Source: Stramonita haemastoma
Lineage: Eukaryota; Mollusca; Gastropoda; Neogastropoda; Muricidae
Length of the DNA stretch: 64,000 bases
Direction of reading: 5' to 3'
Assembly (NCBI GenBank): GCA_030674155.1
Contig: CM060318.1
Coordinates: 74,624,590-74,688,589, forward strand
This document shows, one piece after another, positions 49,648-61,490 of the stretch. The notes under the pieces were generated by a model. It did no database searches and had not been told where the DNA came from. It saw only the letters and a list, made by a program, of their open reading frames with translations. The translations under genes and the position numbers were made by a program. Every line of letters starts with the position of its first letter. The stretch's first letter is position 1.

Positions 49648-50070
49648 AAAGCAACATAAATACTAGTCTTGCTATTATAACATGTATGTGATTATTACCA
49701 AAATAATTTTAACCTACCCATGACATAATTTTACTAAACCATTTTTAAAACAATCTCTTACACTAGTTAGCAGTATTTCAAGAGCACTGCTCAGAGAGTC
49801 TCTAAGGATCAATGCGCACTATTTAACCGACTAAAACAAGACTGAAGAGAGGTAGTTTATCTGATACTTACGGAGTTCATGTAGCTTAATTTGGCATTTG
49901 CCGTCACTAGAGCGTCCAATCTGTGACATCTGCAGCAGAGCATCTGGCATGGTGTAGACACAATGACTCTTGTAGTTGAACAGGGCAAAGCCAAGCAAGG
50001 AGAAGTAGATGAACAAGAGAATAGTGCGCAGGTACCGTCGACATCTTATTATCCGTGATTTCAAACTCAT
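45435..50070 (-). CDS. B4GALT: Beta-1,4-galactosyltransferase family protein, complete gene span
   Basis: Six coding exons on the minus strand: 49872-50070, 48632-48863, 47609-47796, 46992-47114, 46353-46447 and 45435-45623, about 342 residues. A short cytoplasmic tail and one hydrophobic anchor (ILLFIYFSLLGFALF, about 17-31) mark a type II Golgi protein. Then come PKDCQAWQKVAIIIPYRDR, FNRGKLMNVGY, the DxD metal motif in CFVFQDADLLPE, YYNYAGGVIAM, NGYSNSYWGWGNEDDD and GRYKMVRHKK. The family transfers galactose or GalNAc from UDP-sugar to terminal GlcNAc. The residue matching Tyr289 of mammalian B4GALT1 is Tyr (YNYAGG), favouring UDP-galactose; invertebrate GalNAc-transferases have Ile there. 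Three exons (2, 5, 6) each need one added base to stay in frame; intron phases agree only when these are restored. Confidence 0.93.
46005..46205 (+). mobile_element. tRNA-derived SINE (family A), 5'-truncated, in B4GALT intron 5
   Basis: Body only (ccttggaaaagccactttaa ... gcctgatgagccttaggctc), no tRNA head. Plus orientation, antisense to the host gene. Confidence 0.8.
46353..46447 (-). CDS. B4GALT: B4GALT exon 5, one base missing
   Basis: Continues from exon 4 as RILESGLLLTRP, then shifts to EHIGRYKMVRHKKQTRSDH. Five C instead of four in 'aaggcccctgaa' restores TRPPEHIGRYKM. Confidence 0.88.
46992..47114 (-). CDS. B4GALT: B4GALT exon 4 (catalytic core)
   Basis: VMYYNYAGGVIAMNRENYHR then INGYSNSYWGWGNEDDDFSA. 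WGWGxEDDD is the family's acceptor- and metal-proximal loop. Donor ag|gtaagg, phase 2. Confidence 0.95.
47373..47458. repeat. (CA)n microsatellite with a C-run end
   Basis: CA array in B4GALT intron 3, ending in nine C. Confidence 0.95.
47609..47796 (-). CDS. B4GALT: B4GALT exon 3 (DxD motif)
   Basis: AGDKQFNRGKLMNVGYLEAL then KVDKFDCFVFQDADLLPETD. DAD takes the place of the usual DVD and keeps both metal-binding aspartates. Phases 0 in, 2 out. Confidence 0.95.
48408..48592. repeat. (CT)n and (CA)n-(CT)n microsatellites
   Basis: CT tract 48411-48462, CA tract 48509-48576, CT to 48590. They lie about 40 bases downstream (minus strand) of the exon 2 donor. Confidence 0.95.
48632..48863 (-). 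CDS. B4GALT: B4GALT exon 2, one base missing
   Basis: EAKLDIFTEPTEEEVEARNP and EVQNGGVW, then a frame change, then PKDCQAWQKVAIIIPYRDR to FHVFVIEQ. One base is missing in 'tggtccccaaag'; with it the exon ends in phase 0 as required by exon 3. Confidence 0.9.
48985..49281 (+). mobile_element. tRNA-derived SINE (family A), full length, in B4GALT intron 1
   Basis: Intact A box (tagtctagtggttaggg) and B box (ggttcgatccc), then the body and an A-run. It is flanked by direct repeats attcttgcagtag (48972-48984) and attcatgcagtag (49282-49294), one mismatch in 13, a target-site duplication. Confidence 0.92.
49609..49646. repeat. Poly-C tract, 38 bases
   Basis: Unbroken C homopolymer in B4GALT intron 1. 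The exact length is doubtful because homopolymers are poorly called. Confidence 0.9.
49872..50070 (-). CDS. B4GALT: B4GALT exon 1 (membrane anchor)
   Basis: MSLKSRIIRCRRYLRTILLF then IYFSLLGFALFNYKSH: basic tail and signal anchor; donor c|gtaagt at 49870-49871. Just upstream on the minus strand an acceptor-like tttgcag (about 50098-50105) suggests a separate 5'UTR exon further right. Confidence 0.9.
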
Positions 50071-50407
50071 CCTATGTCACAACCAATTGTCCTTAGAACT
50101 GCAAACAACCATTGGCTGAAACAGCAAAAAAAAAAAGAAAGAAAAAAAAAAGCGTGTAACATTAAAATCTATTACAGTACATTAAAATTTGCAATAAAAA
50201 TAAAATATCTGACTTTCACTTTTCAACAAGTTTTAATATTTTCCCATTAAAAAGAAAAAAAAGCAACAAAACTAAAGAATCATAATAAAATCTCTCAACA
50301 AAGCCCTCCACATGTTAATGTTATGAAATTGAGCTACACATCATCAATACATATATCACACTAACAAGGCTATTTTTCAAAATGAACTAGTATATTACAT
50401 GTACATG

Positions 50408-50409
<2 letters not shown>

Positions 50410-50451
<42 letters not shown>

Positions 50452-50515
50452 TATATATATAAAATTATATATGTAATTATATATAATTATATATATAATT
50501 AATATATATACATAT
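50410..50515. repeat. (AT)n microsatellite
   Basis: Long TA alternation with AAT and TTA interruptions, self-complementary. Confidence 0.95.
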
Positions 50516-51066
50516 TCACTATATTGTATACTGATAGTGCTTCTCTTTCAAGTGTTTGTGTAATGTGTAAACTATTTATTTCAAAACAGAGAGTGAGAAC
50601 AGTATAAGGTTCTAAAGACAACTGTCAGACTTCTATTTCAAAACACTTGTTGAGTGGCATCCATAAATTAGGTGAGGTTCAGCATGATGAGTTAAGCATC
50701 TTTATCATTCTCATCTTCGAGTTGAGACTGTGAGTTGTCTTGAAGTTCTTACGTCACTGATACTTGCAAAATCAAGTAACTTTCATCACAACCCTGCTGA
50801 TGCTTTCAATCTTGTTTAATGCATGAACGCACACACTGACACAGACAGTGAGACACCTACTAAAAAAAATCATTAAAAAGGGTAAAACAAAGGTCATTTC
50901 TGTACACATGATTTTGAAACTAGAAAGTTAAGTCACAGACAAGCCCAGTGTATACAGCCCCTATACTTCTCACCACTTTACTCTTTAGTTCATCCTTTAA
51001 TCCATTTTTGAAATTGTTGAAACTGTGAAAGAGATGTCACTTATATGTTTGACCACTAAGACCTGC

Positions 51067-51072
<6 letters not shown>

Positions 51073-51123
<51 letters not shown>
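51073..51123. repeat. (CA)n microsatellite
   Basis: Pure CA run followed by (CAGA)n. Confidence 0.95.
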
Positions 51124-51125
<2 letters not shown>

Positions 51126-51794
51126 ACCACACAGACAGACAGACAGACACACACGCACACGAAACACACACTGTGGGCATTTAAATTTAAGTGACACTAC
51201 ACTGACAAAGGCTGGGCAATCTACATCTCTACATGTATGACCAGATAATACATCGACTCATTTGACTTCAGCTTTACTGATGATCAGTCTAGAATATTTT
51301 GTCTCCAAATACGGCGACGGTCAAGAAGTTCTGCCACAAAATTATTACTTATTAGCGAAGGACAATGGAAATAATGATGTGTACAGAAACCGACTCACTG
51401 AGAAAGCGTAGTTACTGTTACAAGGCAACGCACGAGTGCTCTGGTGGTTTTTTCTTCCGAAGAAATTTCAGATACTTCAACAGAAGACGAAATACTGTGA
51501 ACGATATATCTTCCCCAAAATAAGCTATCCCAAAATCAAACTTGTTTTTATGATTTTGTTTTTTTGTTACCCTCAAACTTAGCTTACATGAGTCAGGCAC
51601 TGCTGGTTGTCTAGTGGAAGACGGAAGTCAATATAAATGATTATGGTTTTTACCATCGAAGAGAGCTTACATGAAAGACAACTCTAGATATGAAGTGGGC
51701 GTGGCTGTTTGGCTACACTTCTGCTTTTAAGATTAGTCACTTTTCCTTCTGTTTTCCTATATGGCTCTTATTATCATACCGCATGTACTAGCCT

Positions 51795-52060
51795 AGCCTA
51801 AGCGCTCGCTTTCCCTCAGCCAATGTTAAGCAGCGTCAAGCGTGGTTACCAGTTGGGTGGGTGACCGTTTGCGCGCCTTGGCTACAGTACAGTTCCCCCT
51901 GTTCACCCGGCTGTAAATGGGTGCCTAGGGTCAGGGAAGGTAAAGCAGCGAGGGAGAGGAGATGGGCGACGCCCTCAACATGCTGACCCCTAGAGAAGCT
52001 GAGGTCTCTGACGCCTCGCTCCCCTACGACCACACAGGTTATGGGACACATTTACCTTTT
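51795..52060 (+). mobile_element. 5S-rRNA-like retroelement (SINE3-type head)
   Basis: 51816-51880 resembles the 3' half of 5S rRNA, including the internal promoter: gttaagcagcgtcaagcg (box A), tggttaccagttgg, and gtgggtgaccgtttg (box C). A unique-looking body follows (cacccggctgtaaatgggtg ... gacgcctcgctcccctacga). A full 5S gene would have about 50 more bases on the 5' side; these were not recognised. Confidence 0.65.
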
Positions 52061-52483
52061 TATGTACTAAGGCATCCAAAGAAATCAAAACTTTTTTGTG
52101 AAAGACTAGCTTCTGACTTCTGACTCAAAACTCATGTGATTTTGCACAAATTTGGTAGGTTTGAATTTTTTTCAGCAAGCACACAGTCCTTTGCTGTCTG
52201 CTAGCTTCCTAACGGCAATATGCACGCATGGGGTCAACGCTGTAGAAACACAAGCATTCCTCATTTGATGATCATTTCCAACTTTCTCGTGACTACCTGG
52301 TGTTGCTCTATGTCGTCAATCCCCAAAACAACTGCACAGTGCATTAAAAAAAACAAACCCAAACCAAAACAAAAAAAACTGTGAACATAAAAAAAATTCT
52401 GACGGCCACTCTACATGACATGCAAGTTATCAAAAACAACTAAAACCTGCCATAGACTTGCGAAACCATGCCGTGCGCGCGCG

Positions 52484-52540
52484 ACACACACACACACTTT
52501 TTCAAGTTTTTTCACACACACACACACACACACACTTTTT

Positions 52541-52639
<99 letters not shown>

Positions 52640-52655
52640 TTTCACACACACACTT
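52484..52655. repeat. (CA)n microsatellite with CTTTTTCA spacers
   Basis: Several CA blocks separated by the same spacer, the longest about 52549-52637. Confidence 0.95.
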
Positions 52656-52798
52656 TTTCAAGTGAATATTTTTCAAGTTCATTTTTAATCTTTTCATTTG
52701 TACCACATATCTTCTTTAAGTTTTTCCTTGTTCAAATATGATTATTCTCTCTTTTTTTTCTCCTTTTTAATTTTTTTTATTTTTATTTTTATTTTTTA

Positions 52799-53222
<424 letters not shown>

Positions 53223-53224
53223 CT

Positions 53225-53226
<2 letters not shown>

Positions 53227-53317
<91 letters not shown>

Positions 53318-53375
53318 AGTGTGCGCGCGCGCGCGCGCGTGCGCGGGCGCGGGCGCGTGTATGTGTATGTATGTG
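53227..53375. repeat. (GT)n-(GC)n microsatellite
   Basis: GT array grading into GCGCGC and GGGCGC, an alternating purine-pyrimidine tract. Confidence 0.95.
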
Positions 53376-53559
53376 TGCAGCTTCTTATTTCCTATTGATT
53401 GTCTTATTTTCTCCTGTATTTTAAACCTAGATAATTATAAGCTTTATTTTATTTTTTAATTTTCTTAAGCACCATGCCTAGTTCGCTGCAAATCGTCGTT
53501 CTCGGTCTAGGGGAAATAATCATTCATGATAAAGGTTTGAAGGGGGGGACACAGTTATC

Positions 53560-53746
53560 TCCCTTGTAGTTGTTCTTCGAAACCTTATCGAAAATGGCGG
53601 CAGCATCAGCAGCACATCGCAGCTGCAGCCGTCGGTGAATCTTGAATCGGGAGCATTTCGTCATCGACAATGGAACGGACAGCTGCTGAGTAGTGTGACG
53701 GTGGTGTCCTGGAACTATTCAACATTCTTTGTTCGTGTGAGGGATA
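53560..53746 (+). promoter_or_regulatory. Candidate promoter / 5'UTR of the 53.7-kb gene
   Basis: CpG-containing sequence with a YY1-like aaaatggcgg (53591-53600) 150 bases before the start codon. The first ATG of the aaaatggcgg stretch opens only a short frame ending at 53625-53630, a possible upstream ORF. Confidence 0.4.
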
Positions 53747-53801
53747 ATGGCCAACGACACACGGTTTGGTGAACTTGACAGTCAAGTGAACCTGCGAGAA
53801 G
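53747..53801 (+). CDS. First coding exon of an unidentified gene
   Basis: ATG at 53747 (context gataATGG) opens 18 codons, MANDTRFGELDSQVNLRE, ending at a good donor (gaag|gtagga) in phase 1. The setting (CpG-rich leader, YY1-like motif, consensus donor, followed by a long repeat-rich stretch like a first intron) argues for a real exon. The family was not recognised from 18 residues. The rest of the gene should lie to the right, probably beyond 64000. Confidence 0.5.
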
Positions 53802-54467
53802 GTAGGAGTTCCAGAAATGTTCTGTTTTAGCCTAGCCTAGGCTAGGCCTAGGCCTAACTGATTTTAGCTTGCCGCTTAGACAGACGAGTGAATATAGATC
53901 CGCTGCGATGTTTGTAATTGAAGGGTGCGTCGGCCTTTTCCCCTATCAACACAAAGAAATTGTGAGAGTCGGGACGAAGGCAATTTTTATCAACGATGGA
54001 TTGAATCGATCTTCCTTTTGTGGTTGTGGAGAAAGTGAAACTGGAATATAACAAAAATCTTACTATGTCTTTCTAAGCTAGGCGGCTATATAGTCTAGAT
54101 CGTTTTTCATCATCCCCCTAAAAAAAAAAAAAAAATCAATGGGATACATTCCGAGTTATTGATCCAGACTAGGGAAAGCGCCGTTTACGAAGAAGATCGC
54201 ATTAGTGAAGGGAACCGTACAGTTTAATTTGCTTTTGAGCAGCTAGGTTGATTTTTTATTTTTATTGGGAAGTATAGCCTATAGGCCTAGCCTAGCCTAG
54301 GCATAGGCTTACTGCGCTGTGTCGTTACGGTCTGTTAGGCCTAGTTATGCTCGGGTCTTTTGTACACTGGATTGTGCACATTTCTTAAAATACAATGTGA
54401 GAGTGCCGTACATGCATGTGCATGTGTGCACATTAGTTGCATAGTCTCTTGCTCACCACTACTTCTC

Positions 54468-54469
<2 letters not shown>

Positions 54470-54561
<92 letters not shown>
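54470..54561. repeat. (CT)n microsatellite
   Basis: Near-pure polypyrimidine CT tract. Confidence 0.95.
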
Positions 54562-54563
<2 letters not shown>

Positions 54564-55127
54564 GAGATAACAGGTCTTCAGTCTGTTTGCTTTAGAGTTT
54601 ATTCCTTTGCTTTGGTAAGCATACTTTGAAAATAAAAGCAATCCAAAACAAAGGCAACAACAACATGTGTATTTTCTAATGAAGCTTTACAAATTTTTTG
54701 TTGACAAAAACAAAGATTCGTTGTTCTACAAGTCTTACATAATGTTTTCAGTTTTATTTTCATCTGTTGGTACAAAAATCTTCTTAGTGTTAAAAATAAA
54801 AATAGTCTTAGGAGAATTGTAAGAATCTGCAAAAAAAATTGGAGGAGAACAACTTAGAGATATTTCAAGTTATTCTGTAATCTGCAACTTGTACGTAAAA
54901 CAACTGCCATCCTGGGCGATCCTTCCTATGTATGTTTTCAGAATTTAATTTGTTGCCTTTAGGAGCTGTTTTTGGTGCTCCAACAGCAAAACAAACAGAA
55001 AAAGAAATTTGTTTGTTCCAGTAGTCAAAGGAATTCTAAATTCACAACACTGACTCCAGTTTCACATTCTCTGAATTACTTGCCTGATTATTGACATTGT
55101 TGAGTGTAGTCAATATATACATGTGTG

Positions 55128-55142
55128 TGTGTGTGTGTTGTG

Positions 55143-55241
<99 letters not shown>
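55128..55241. repeat. (GT)n microsatellite
   Basis: GT array with TTG and GAG interruptions. Confidence 0.95.
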
Positions 55242-55436
55242 TTGTAAGCATGTGAGTGAAGTGCATATTATGTGGGTAAGGAATGGGTTTGTGTGGCTTG
55301 TGTATATATCTATGTATGTGTAATCATGTGTATGTGTGCATACTTGTGTTAGTGCGTGCATGCATGCATGCATGCGTAAATTATATAAATGTTTTCTTGT
55401 GAATGTTCTTAATAACATTGTATTCCTACATCGTGC

Positions 55437-55515
<79 letters not shown>
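55437..55515. repeat. (GT)n microsatellite
   Basis: Pure GT tract. Confidence 0.95.
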
Positions 55516-55518
<3 letters not shown>

Positions 55519-55867
55519 TTTATTATAATTTATTTATTTATTCTTTATATTTATATAAAAGAATGTGTGCGTGTGCATTTGCACGTACATGGGTGCATGC
55601 ATGTGTGTGTTCGAGATATTTTCATTTGAAGTTTTCTTAAAATGTTTAAACCAATATGAAATGTACTATGTAGCTGTTTCTTGTGTCTTTCGAGATTATG
55701 ATTCATATCAGTATGCCTGTCAGAATTGTAATTGCCTTTCATCAGTTCATGGGACGATTAAAGTGTTTTTAACTTGAAAAACAAGAAGATAAAACTAAAG
55801 TAAGAAAAACAATACGTACATGTACAAACACACTCACATAATATATGATGCATGGTGAGGACAGGCA

Positions 55868-55870
55868 TGC

Positions 55871-55903
<33 letters not shown>

Positions 55904-55919
55904 GGACAAAGACAGACAC

Positions 55920-55960
<41 letters not shown>

Positions 55961-55974
55961 CAACACACACACAC

Positions 55975-56022
<48 letters not shown>
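55868..56022. repeat. (GACA)n and (CA)n microsatellite
   Basis: Two GACA blocks (55870-55903, 55921-55958) followed by CA. Confidence 0.95.
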
Positions 56023-56399
56023 TAGACGCATGCATGCAGGCACACACACACAGAAAGCTGTCATGTCAATGTAGTAGACCAAAGCAGTAACCAGACTGTA
56101 TGATCCATCATAAGGACAAGGTGGACTGGGCATAGAATGTGGTCATGTTGTACTCGTATGTTGACTCTGGATTCTGACTCACTGACTGGGTTTCAGCTCA
56201 CTGTTCACATGTCCATGTTTACACTTGTAACCCTACAACTGTCACATTGATTGAATATATCACATTTTGATTAAAAACTGAAATTAGACATGCCTGACTT
56301 CTTGTTATGCTTGATTTGATTTGATTTGATTTGATTTATTACTATCAGTCATGGCAGATTTCTCTGTGTGAAATTAGGCTGCTGTCTCCTGAGGAGAGC

Positions 56400-56669
56400 T
56401 GCCGCTGTAGTCAAGTGGTTAGGAGCGTTGGACTCATAATCTAAAGGTTGCGGTTCGATCCCAGCTTTCAAGCTATGGCTTGTTGCCTTGAAAGGCACTT
56501 TAAGGCTATTTTTCATCCCACCCAGGTGTAAAGTGGTACCAACCTTGTTTTGGGTTAACCCTGCGATAGACTGGTGTCCTATCCAGGGAGTCTATGACTC
56601 TCAGTCGCTTACGCCACAGAAACGGATAAGCACCGGCCTGATGACCATAGGCTCGGACAGACTTAAACT
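56400..56669 (+). mobile_element. tRNA-derived SINE (family A), full length with target-site duplication
   Basis: Head (gccgctgtagtcaagtggtt; B box ggttcgatccc) and body as in the other copies. It is flanked by a perfect 11-bp repeat ctgaggagagc at 56389-56399 and 56670-56680. A (TTTGA)n run lies about 60 bases upstream. Confidence 0.9.
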
Positions 56670-56981
56670 CTGAGGAGAGCACATTAAGAGCAGCACCACC
56701 ATTATTTTTTTTTTTTTTCTCTTTTTAAGTTTATTTGTTTGCATACATGTGTGTGTTGTTTCCATCAGTGTACGAGTGGCTTTTTCAACAGAATTTGTCA
56801 GGGACAGTTCTATTGTTGCCTTGGGTTCTTTAACATTATATGCTGAGTGCTTGTTGCACGTGGGACCTTGGTTTATTGTCTCATTTGAAAGACTAGCTCT
56901 CAGACTAGCTGAAGTGTATTTTTAAGTGAATTACAGCCATCTTGTTGACTACAGACTAGTGAAATGTATTCTTAAGTTCTG

Positions 56982-57019
56982 CTCTCTTTCTCTCTCTCTT
57001 CTCTCTCTCTCTCTCCTGT

Positions 57020-57063
<44 letters not shown>

Positions 57064-57065
57064 CT

Positions 57066-57124
<59 letters not shown>
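56982..57124. repeat. (CT)n polypyrimidine tract
   Basis: Imperfect CT with TCC and CCC interruptions. The flanks on both sides share 'gtgaa[a/g]tgtattctta'-like sequence, a local duplication. Confidence 0.9.
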
Positions 57125-57126
<2 letters not shown>

Positions 57127-57627
57127 CCCATGACTTGCTTTAAGTGTATTTTTAAAGTGAATTACACCCCATTTGTTGACTGCAGACAAGTGAAGGGTAT
57201 TTTAAAGTTTTGCACTCTCTCTCTGGTCGAATTGATTGAAGTACAGAACTTCTAAGTTCAAACACTCCCTGGTTTCCTTGTTATAAAGATTTGTGTTCTC
57301 TTTAGTTTTAAAGAAATGTATATATATTCATAATGTGTTTTTATACTGTTGGCACTGTGTAAAGCAAATGTGATCATGGGAGCTGGGTTTTATACAATAC
57401 AAAGAAAAAGATAAAGCAGCTTGAAAGTCTGTGCAGTTTGCCTTACACAGAGCTTTACAGGTTGAATTTACTCAGTATACAATTATTCTGTGCACAGAGC
57501 CAGCTGTGTCATATCACCCAAAAAAAGCCTTGTTAATAAGTTATTTTCAGATGATGAAAATATGTATGTATGTGTACATAATGTATCAAGTGTGTTTAAA
57601 TTATTAGAGCATCACACTTGTGACAGC

Positions 57628-57717
<90 letters not shown>

Positions 57718-57718
57718 A
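57628..57718. repeat. (GA)n microsatellite
   Basis: Pure GA tract. Confidence 0.95.
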
Positions 57719-57779
57719 TGGGCTGTAAGAAAAGTCAGCAGCAACGAGATATATGCGTACGTGCACTAACATAGGCAAG

Positions 57780-57871
57780 ACACACACAATTACAGACACA
57801 GAGACACAGAGACAAAACAACACAACACACACACAAACGCACTCACAACAACACACACACATCACAACACA

Positions 57872-57904
<33 letters not shown>

Positions 57905-57936
57905 CACACACTCTCTCTCTCTCCCTCTCCTCTCCC

Positions 57937-57975
<39 letters not shown>
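57780..57975. repeat. (CA)n-(CT)n compound microsatellite
   Basis: Interrupted CA followed by CT with CCT variants. Confidence 0.95.
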
Positions 57976-57976
<1 letters not shown>

Positions 57977-59066
57977 GCTGCACGAGTTAGTACCATTCTT
58001 CATTCTTAATTAATGAAATAAAACCATGGCCCACACTTAACTTGACTCAATTACAAAAGAATCCGAAATCCTCGTCTTGTGTGTGATTGGAAAGATTGTG
58101 GACATTTAAACTGATTAAGCAGCTTCAAGAGCAAAGTCTGATCCGGGAGTGAAATCAAATTGGAGTGCGGTGTGCTGTGGTGTGGCCAGGCCCGGCCCGC
58201 TACAGTGAGTGAGCCCTGTGTGTGTATCGATTGATCCTGTAACTGTAGTGTAGCAGCGGGCGTGAACCGTCTTTATTTTCCCTGCTGCTGCTGCTGCCTG
58301 CCTGGCCTTTCGTTTCGTGGCTATGCTATTTCAGGCTCTGGGAATCTGGGTATGTACAGTGTCAGGCCAAACTTGACTGCATGGCAAAAAACCTAAACAA
58401 AAAACAAAAATTCTCGCATAAAAAAAACCCCAATGCCGGCAGATGATAAGAGAGGGAATTGTTGGGTTTTGGTTCAAAAGGGTTTATCAGCGCATTTGAG
58501 CAGAAAACGTTCAAGCTGAAATTAAAAGCAGCCACCATTGTTCCTTTTTATCGATTTATTTATATCCATTCTGATCCAGTCTCTTGTTCTCTTTTCTAAG
58601 CTGATCTGAAAGATGTAAGCTGGTTTCTTGCGCTAAGCTGATCAAAATGGGCTTTAAAAAAATTAGGGGGGCTGTATATGGGAAAATGTGACCTTGTTAC
58701 GAGTGATTAGGCTTCCGTTTCTTGTGTTTGAAATAGATTTTGTATTTCTTTTTTTTTGTTTTGCTTTTTGGTTTTTTTGCTCGGTTATATTTCGTCCTTA
58801 TTGCCCAGCCTGGCTTCTGGAGCTCTTGCAGAATATTTGGTTGGGTTTTAGATTTGTTGGTGTCAGAGAAATGCTGTCAGAGAATGACAGTCTTGTAGAA
58901 AGATAGACTATGAAAGTTGTCTGCACACATGTGCATGGTACTCTGAGCGCTATGAATTGAGAGATGAAGGAAGAAAGGGGGTGTCTCATCCACGATGCCC
59001 TCATAGGAAAGTTGTGTGTCAACAGGTCTGTTCTGTGCCTGAGGTTTCGTTCATTCATTCAGTTTG

Positions 59067-59077
59067 GTGTGTGTGTG

Positions 59078-59115
<38 letters not shown>

Positions 59116-59178
59116 GTGTGTGTGTGTGTGTGGTGTGTGTGCGTGCGTGCGTGCGTGCGTGCGTGCGGCGCGCGCGCA
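59067..59178. repeat. (GT)n with GC-rich alternating end
   Basis: GT array ending in (GTGC)n and CGCGCGCG. Confidence 0.95.
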
Positions 59179-59804
59179 GGTATGTGTAGAGTAGAAGTGC
59201 ACACTCATTTGCACACCTGCATGTGACCTTTCGACCTGAGCTCTTCCACTTCAAGATCAGCTCCCCCCCCCCCCCCCCAACCTCTTTTCCCCCCTCATCT
59301 CACTCCATTCTACCGTCAGTTTATAACAACATAAAACAATCCCTGTGTTAACTTCCTATAGGCGGAAGCCATAAAAACCACACAGCATCCATCGAAAGCT
59401 ACTTCATAAAAAGGAGCGTACTTTCTGGCTGTGACGATGCAGTAAAACTTTTCATGCTAATATAACGAGAAGTTCTAAGCATTCAAACCTGTGCCTGTCA
59501 AGAATCTGTAGCCTACACCAGCCACTCTATAGCTAGCTCTGTCAGGAAAACGAACTGGCGAAAGGAGATCAGGAGAACGAGGGCTGAAACGAAACTGATT
59601 GATGTGATTCCCAAACAACCTTCGAAAAAGCGCAGAATGTGATTGTCGACCGTTAGAAGAGTACGGCGAGAGAAAGGGGGGGGAGAGGGGGGAGGGGAAC
59701 GATCGATCTCCGTGATGTGTTTTCCCCACCAACCTGACCCAGATGGCAGGAGAGGCTGAAGAAAACCAGGTCTCTCTGTTTTATTGCTTAAGTGAGTTAG
59801 TAGG

Positions 59805-59806
<2 letters not shown>

Positions 59807-59869
<63 letters not shown>

Positions 59870-59895
59870 GAGAGAGACAGAGACAGAGACAGAGC

Positions 59896-59957
<62 letters not shown>
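59807..59957. repeat. (GA)n and (GACA)n microsatellite
   Basis: GA tract, a short GACAGA bridge, then (GACA)n. Confidence 0.95.
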
Positions 59958-60398
59958 GAGCCCCCAAGTAAATGGGGCAGCAGAAACAAGTTGGAAAAGA
60001 GCGAGCTTTTTCATGTCGTTTCTGCGTCTGGAACCCATTTTAAATTCAAACTATGTGTGAGCTTAGTATTTTCCCGTAAAATTTTCTGATTCAGTCAGAA
60101 CGAAATCCATTTTGCCGTTTCTGAAACTTGCGAGACATTGGGGGGAGAAGAAAGAAGGAAAGGGAACGTTTGAAACTGTGGCAATCAAATTATGTGAGAG
60201 CAGTTCCAGTTTTTGAAAGGAGAAAAATTGGAGGGTCTCCTTGTTAAATTCGTGAAATGTATATATATCGCATTCAACAAATTTTGATAGGCCGTCTGTG
60301 CAAAGAACTGAAAAGTAGGGTGGTAGTATCGGAGCACTCTGTCTCTGTATCACACTTTCACACTGTCTGTCTGTCTCTGTCTGTCTCACACTTCACAC

Positions 60399-60445
<47 letters not shown>

Positions 60446-60552
60446 ACACCACACCAGACACAGCACAACACACAACAGACACACACACACCACCACCACC
60501 CAACACACACAACAGACACACACCACCGCGCGCGCCGCGCGCGCGCGCGCGA
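60399..60552. repeat. (CA)n / CACC / CG microsatellite
   Basis: CA array with CACC variants, ending in alternating CGCGCG (about 60526-60550). Confidence 0.9.
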
Positions 60553-60894
60553 CTGGACATCTTGGCCCAGGACAGCAGACCCCCTATGCTATGCTAGACC
60601 ACGAGGTAGCAATTCGACTTCCGTGGAGAAGACACCAGAAGGCTGAGATTAGCTTGATAGGTCTCCGGCGGAGAAGAAAAGGTTTTATAGGGGCCTAGCG
60701 GGGAAACACCCCTGGCTACACAGTAAAGGAGTCTGCACTGGAGTCAGAAGACAGTGCATACAGGGAGAGCTGAACTAAAGGTCTGCAGAAGGCCTCCATA
60801 GAAGAAGAATCTGTCTCCCAGTCAGCAGCCTAGCGAGCGTTTCGCTCTGAGGCCTGTCTGTACGGCACTGGCCCCATCCCAATCAGGAGACTGG

Positions 60895-61104
60895 GAGACT
60901 TGGCTTGATTATAGAATCGTCTTCATCCTTGCCTATTTTAAAGGTGGATCGGTGTCTAGAGGCAACACACCTGCCTAGAAAGCGAAGTCCTAGTTCAAAG
61001 TGTGTGGTGGTCCGATCCCCGTTTGGACCAGATTCCATCCCCCCCTTTCCCCCCCCCCCCCCCCCATCCCCTAGACCGTGAGTGGTGGTGTGGTCTTGGT
61101 GAAA

Positions 61105-61138
<34 letters not shown>

Positions 61139-61450
61139 ATGTTACACATAATTATTTAGCGCACGTAAAAGAACCTATGTCAAAAGGAAGTTGTCCCTGG
61201 CAAAAAGTCTGTTTAAAAAGGCCACTCTGATAGCGAATCAAATACAGTTGCAGAAAGGAAAAGAAAGAAAGTAATGAGTGGTCCTGCTCTTGTGGCGACG
61301 CGCTCTCCTCGGGGAGAGCAGCCCGAGTTTCACGTAGAGAATTCTGCCATGACTTTAAGTGGTATACAATACAATACAGTACAATACAATGCAACACAAC
61401 AGAGATCAGTACAGTACAATACAGTACAGCAACATACAACACAACACAAT
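60895..61450 (+). mobile_element. tRNA-derived SINE (family C) with conserved central domain
   Basis: A degenerate tRNA-like head (about 60945-61020) is followed by a central segment with tctttcggatgagacgataa and accgaggtcc, then gcgcacgtaaaagaacc, agttgtccctggcaaaaa, gacgcgctctcctcggggag and an (ATACA)n tail. A C-run interrupts it at 61039-61064. The central segment is shared with family B despite different flanks. Confidence 0.7.
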
Positions 61451-61490
61451 ACAACACAATACACAAACAACACCAAACACAACACACATA
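61360..61490. repeat. (ACAAT)n-like tail
   Basis: Imperfect ACAAT/ACAGT/ACAAC repeats at the 3' end of the family C SINE. Confidence 0.85.

Larger units (their letters stand above)
50071..51790 (-). promoter_or_regulatory. Upstream region of B4GALT, probably 5'UTR exon and promoter
   Basis: No coding exon seen. It contains AT and CA arrays (50410-50515, 51073-51123) and a less repetitive stretch at 51290-51720. The promoter position is not resolved. Confidence 0.3.

Noticed and set aside
51816..51895. Functional 5S rRNA gene
   Set aside because: The first half of 5S rRNA is not recognisable and the internal region is diverged.
53869..54054. Short frames just downstream of the 53.7-kb exon
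   Set aside because: They lie inside the expected intron, show no family motif, and are open on both strands by chance.
59743..60060. Start exon MAGEAEENQ with a possible donor cag|gtctct
   Set aside because: The donor is poor, the rest of the frame is GA-repeat, and no homology or acceptor partner was found.
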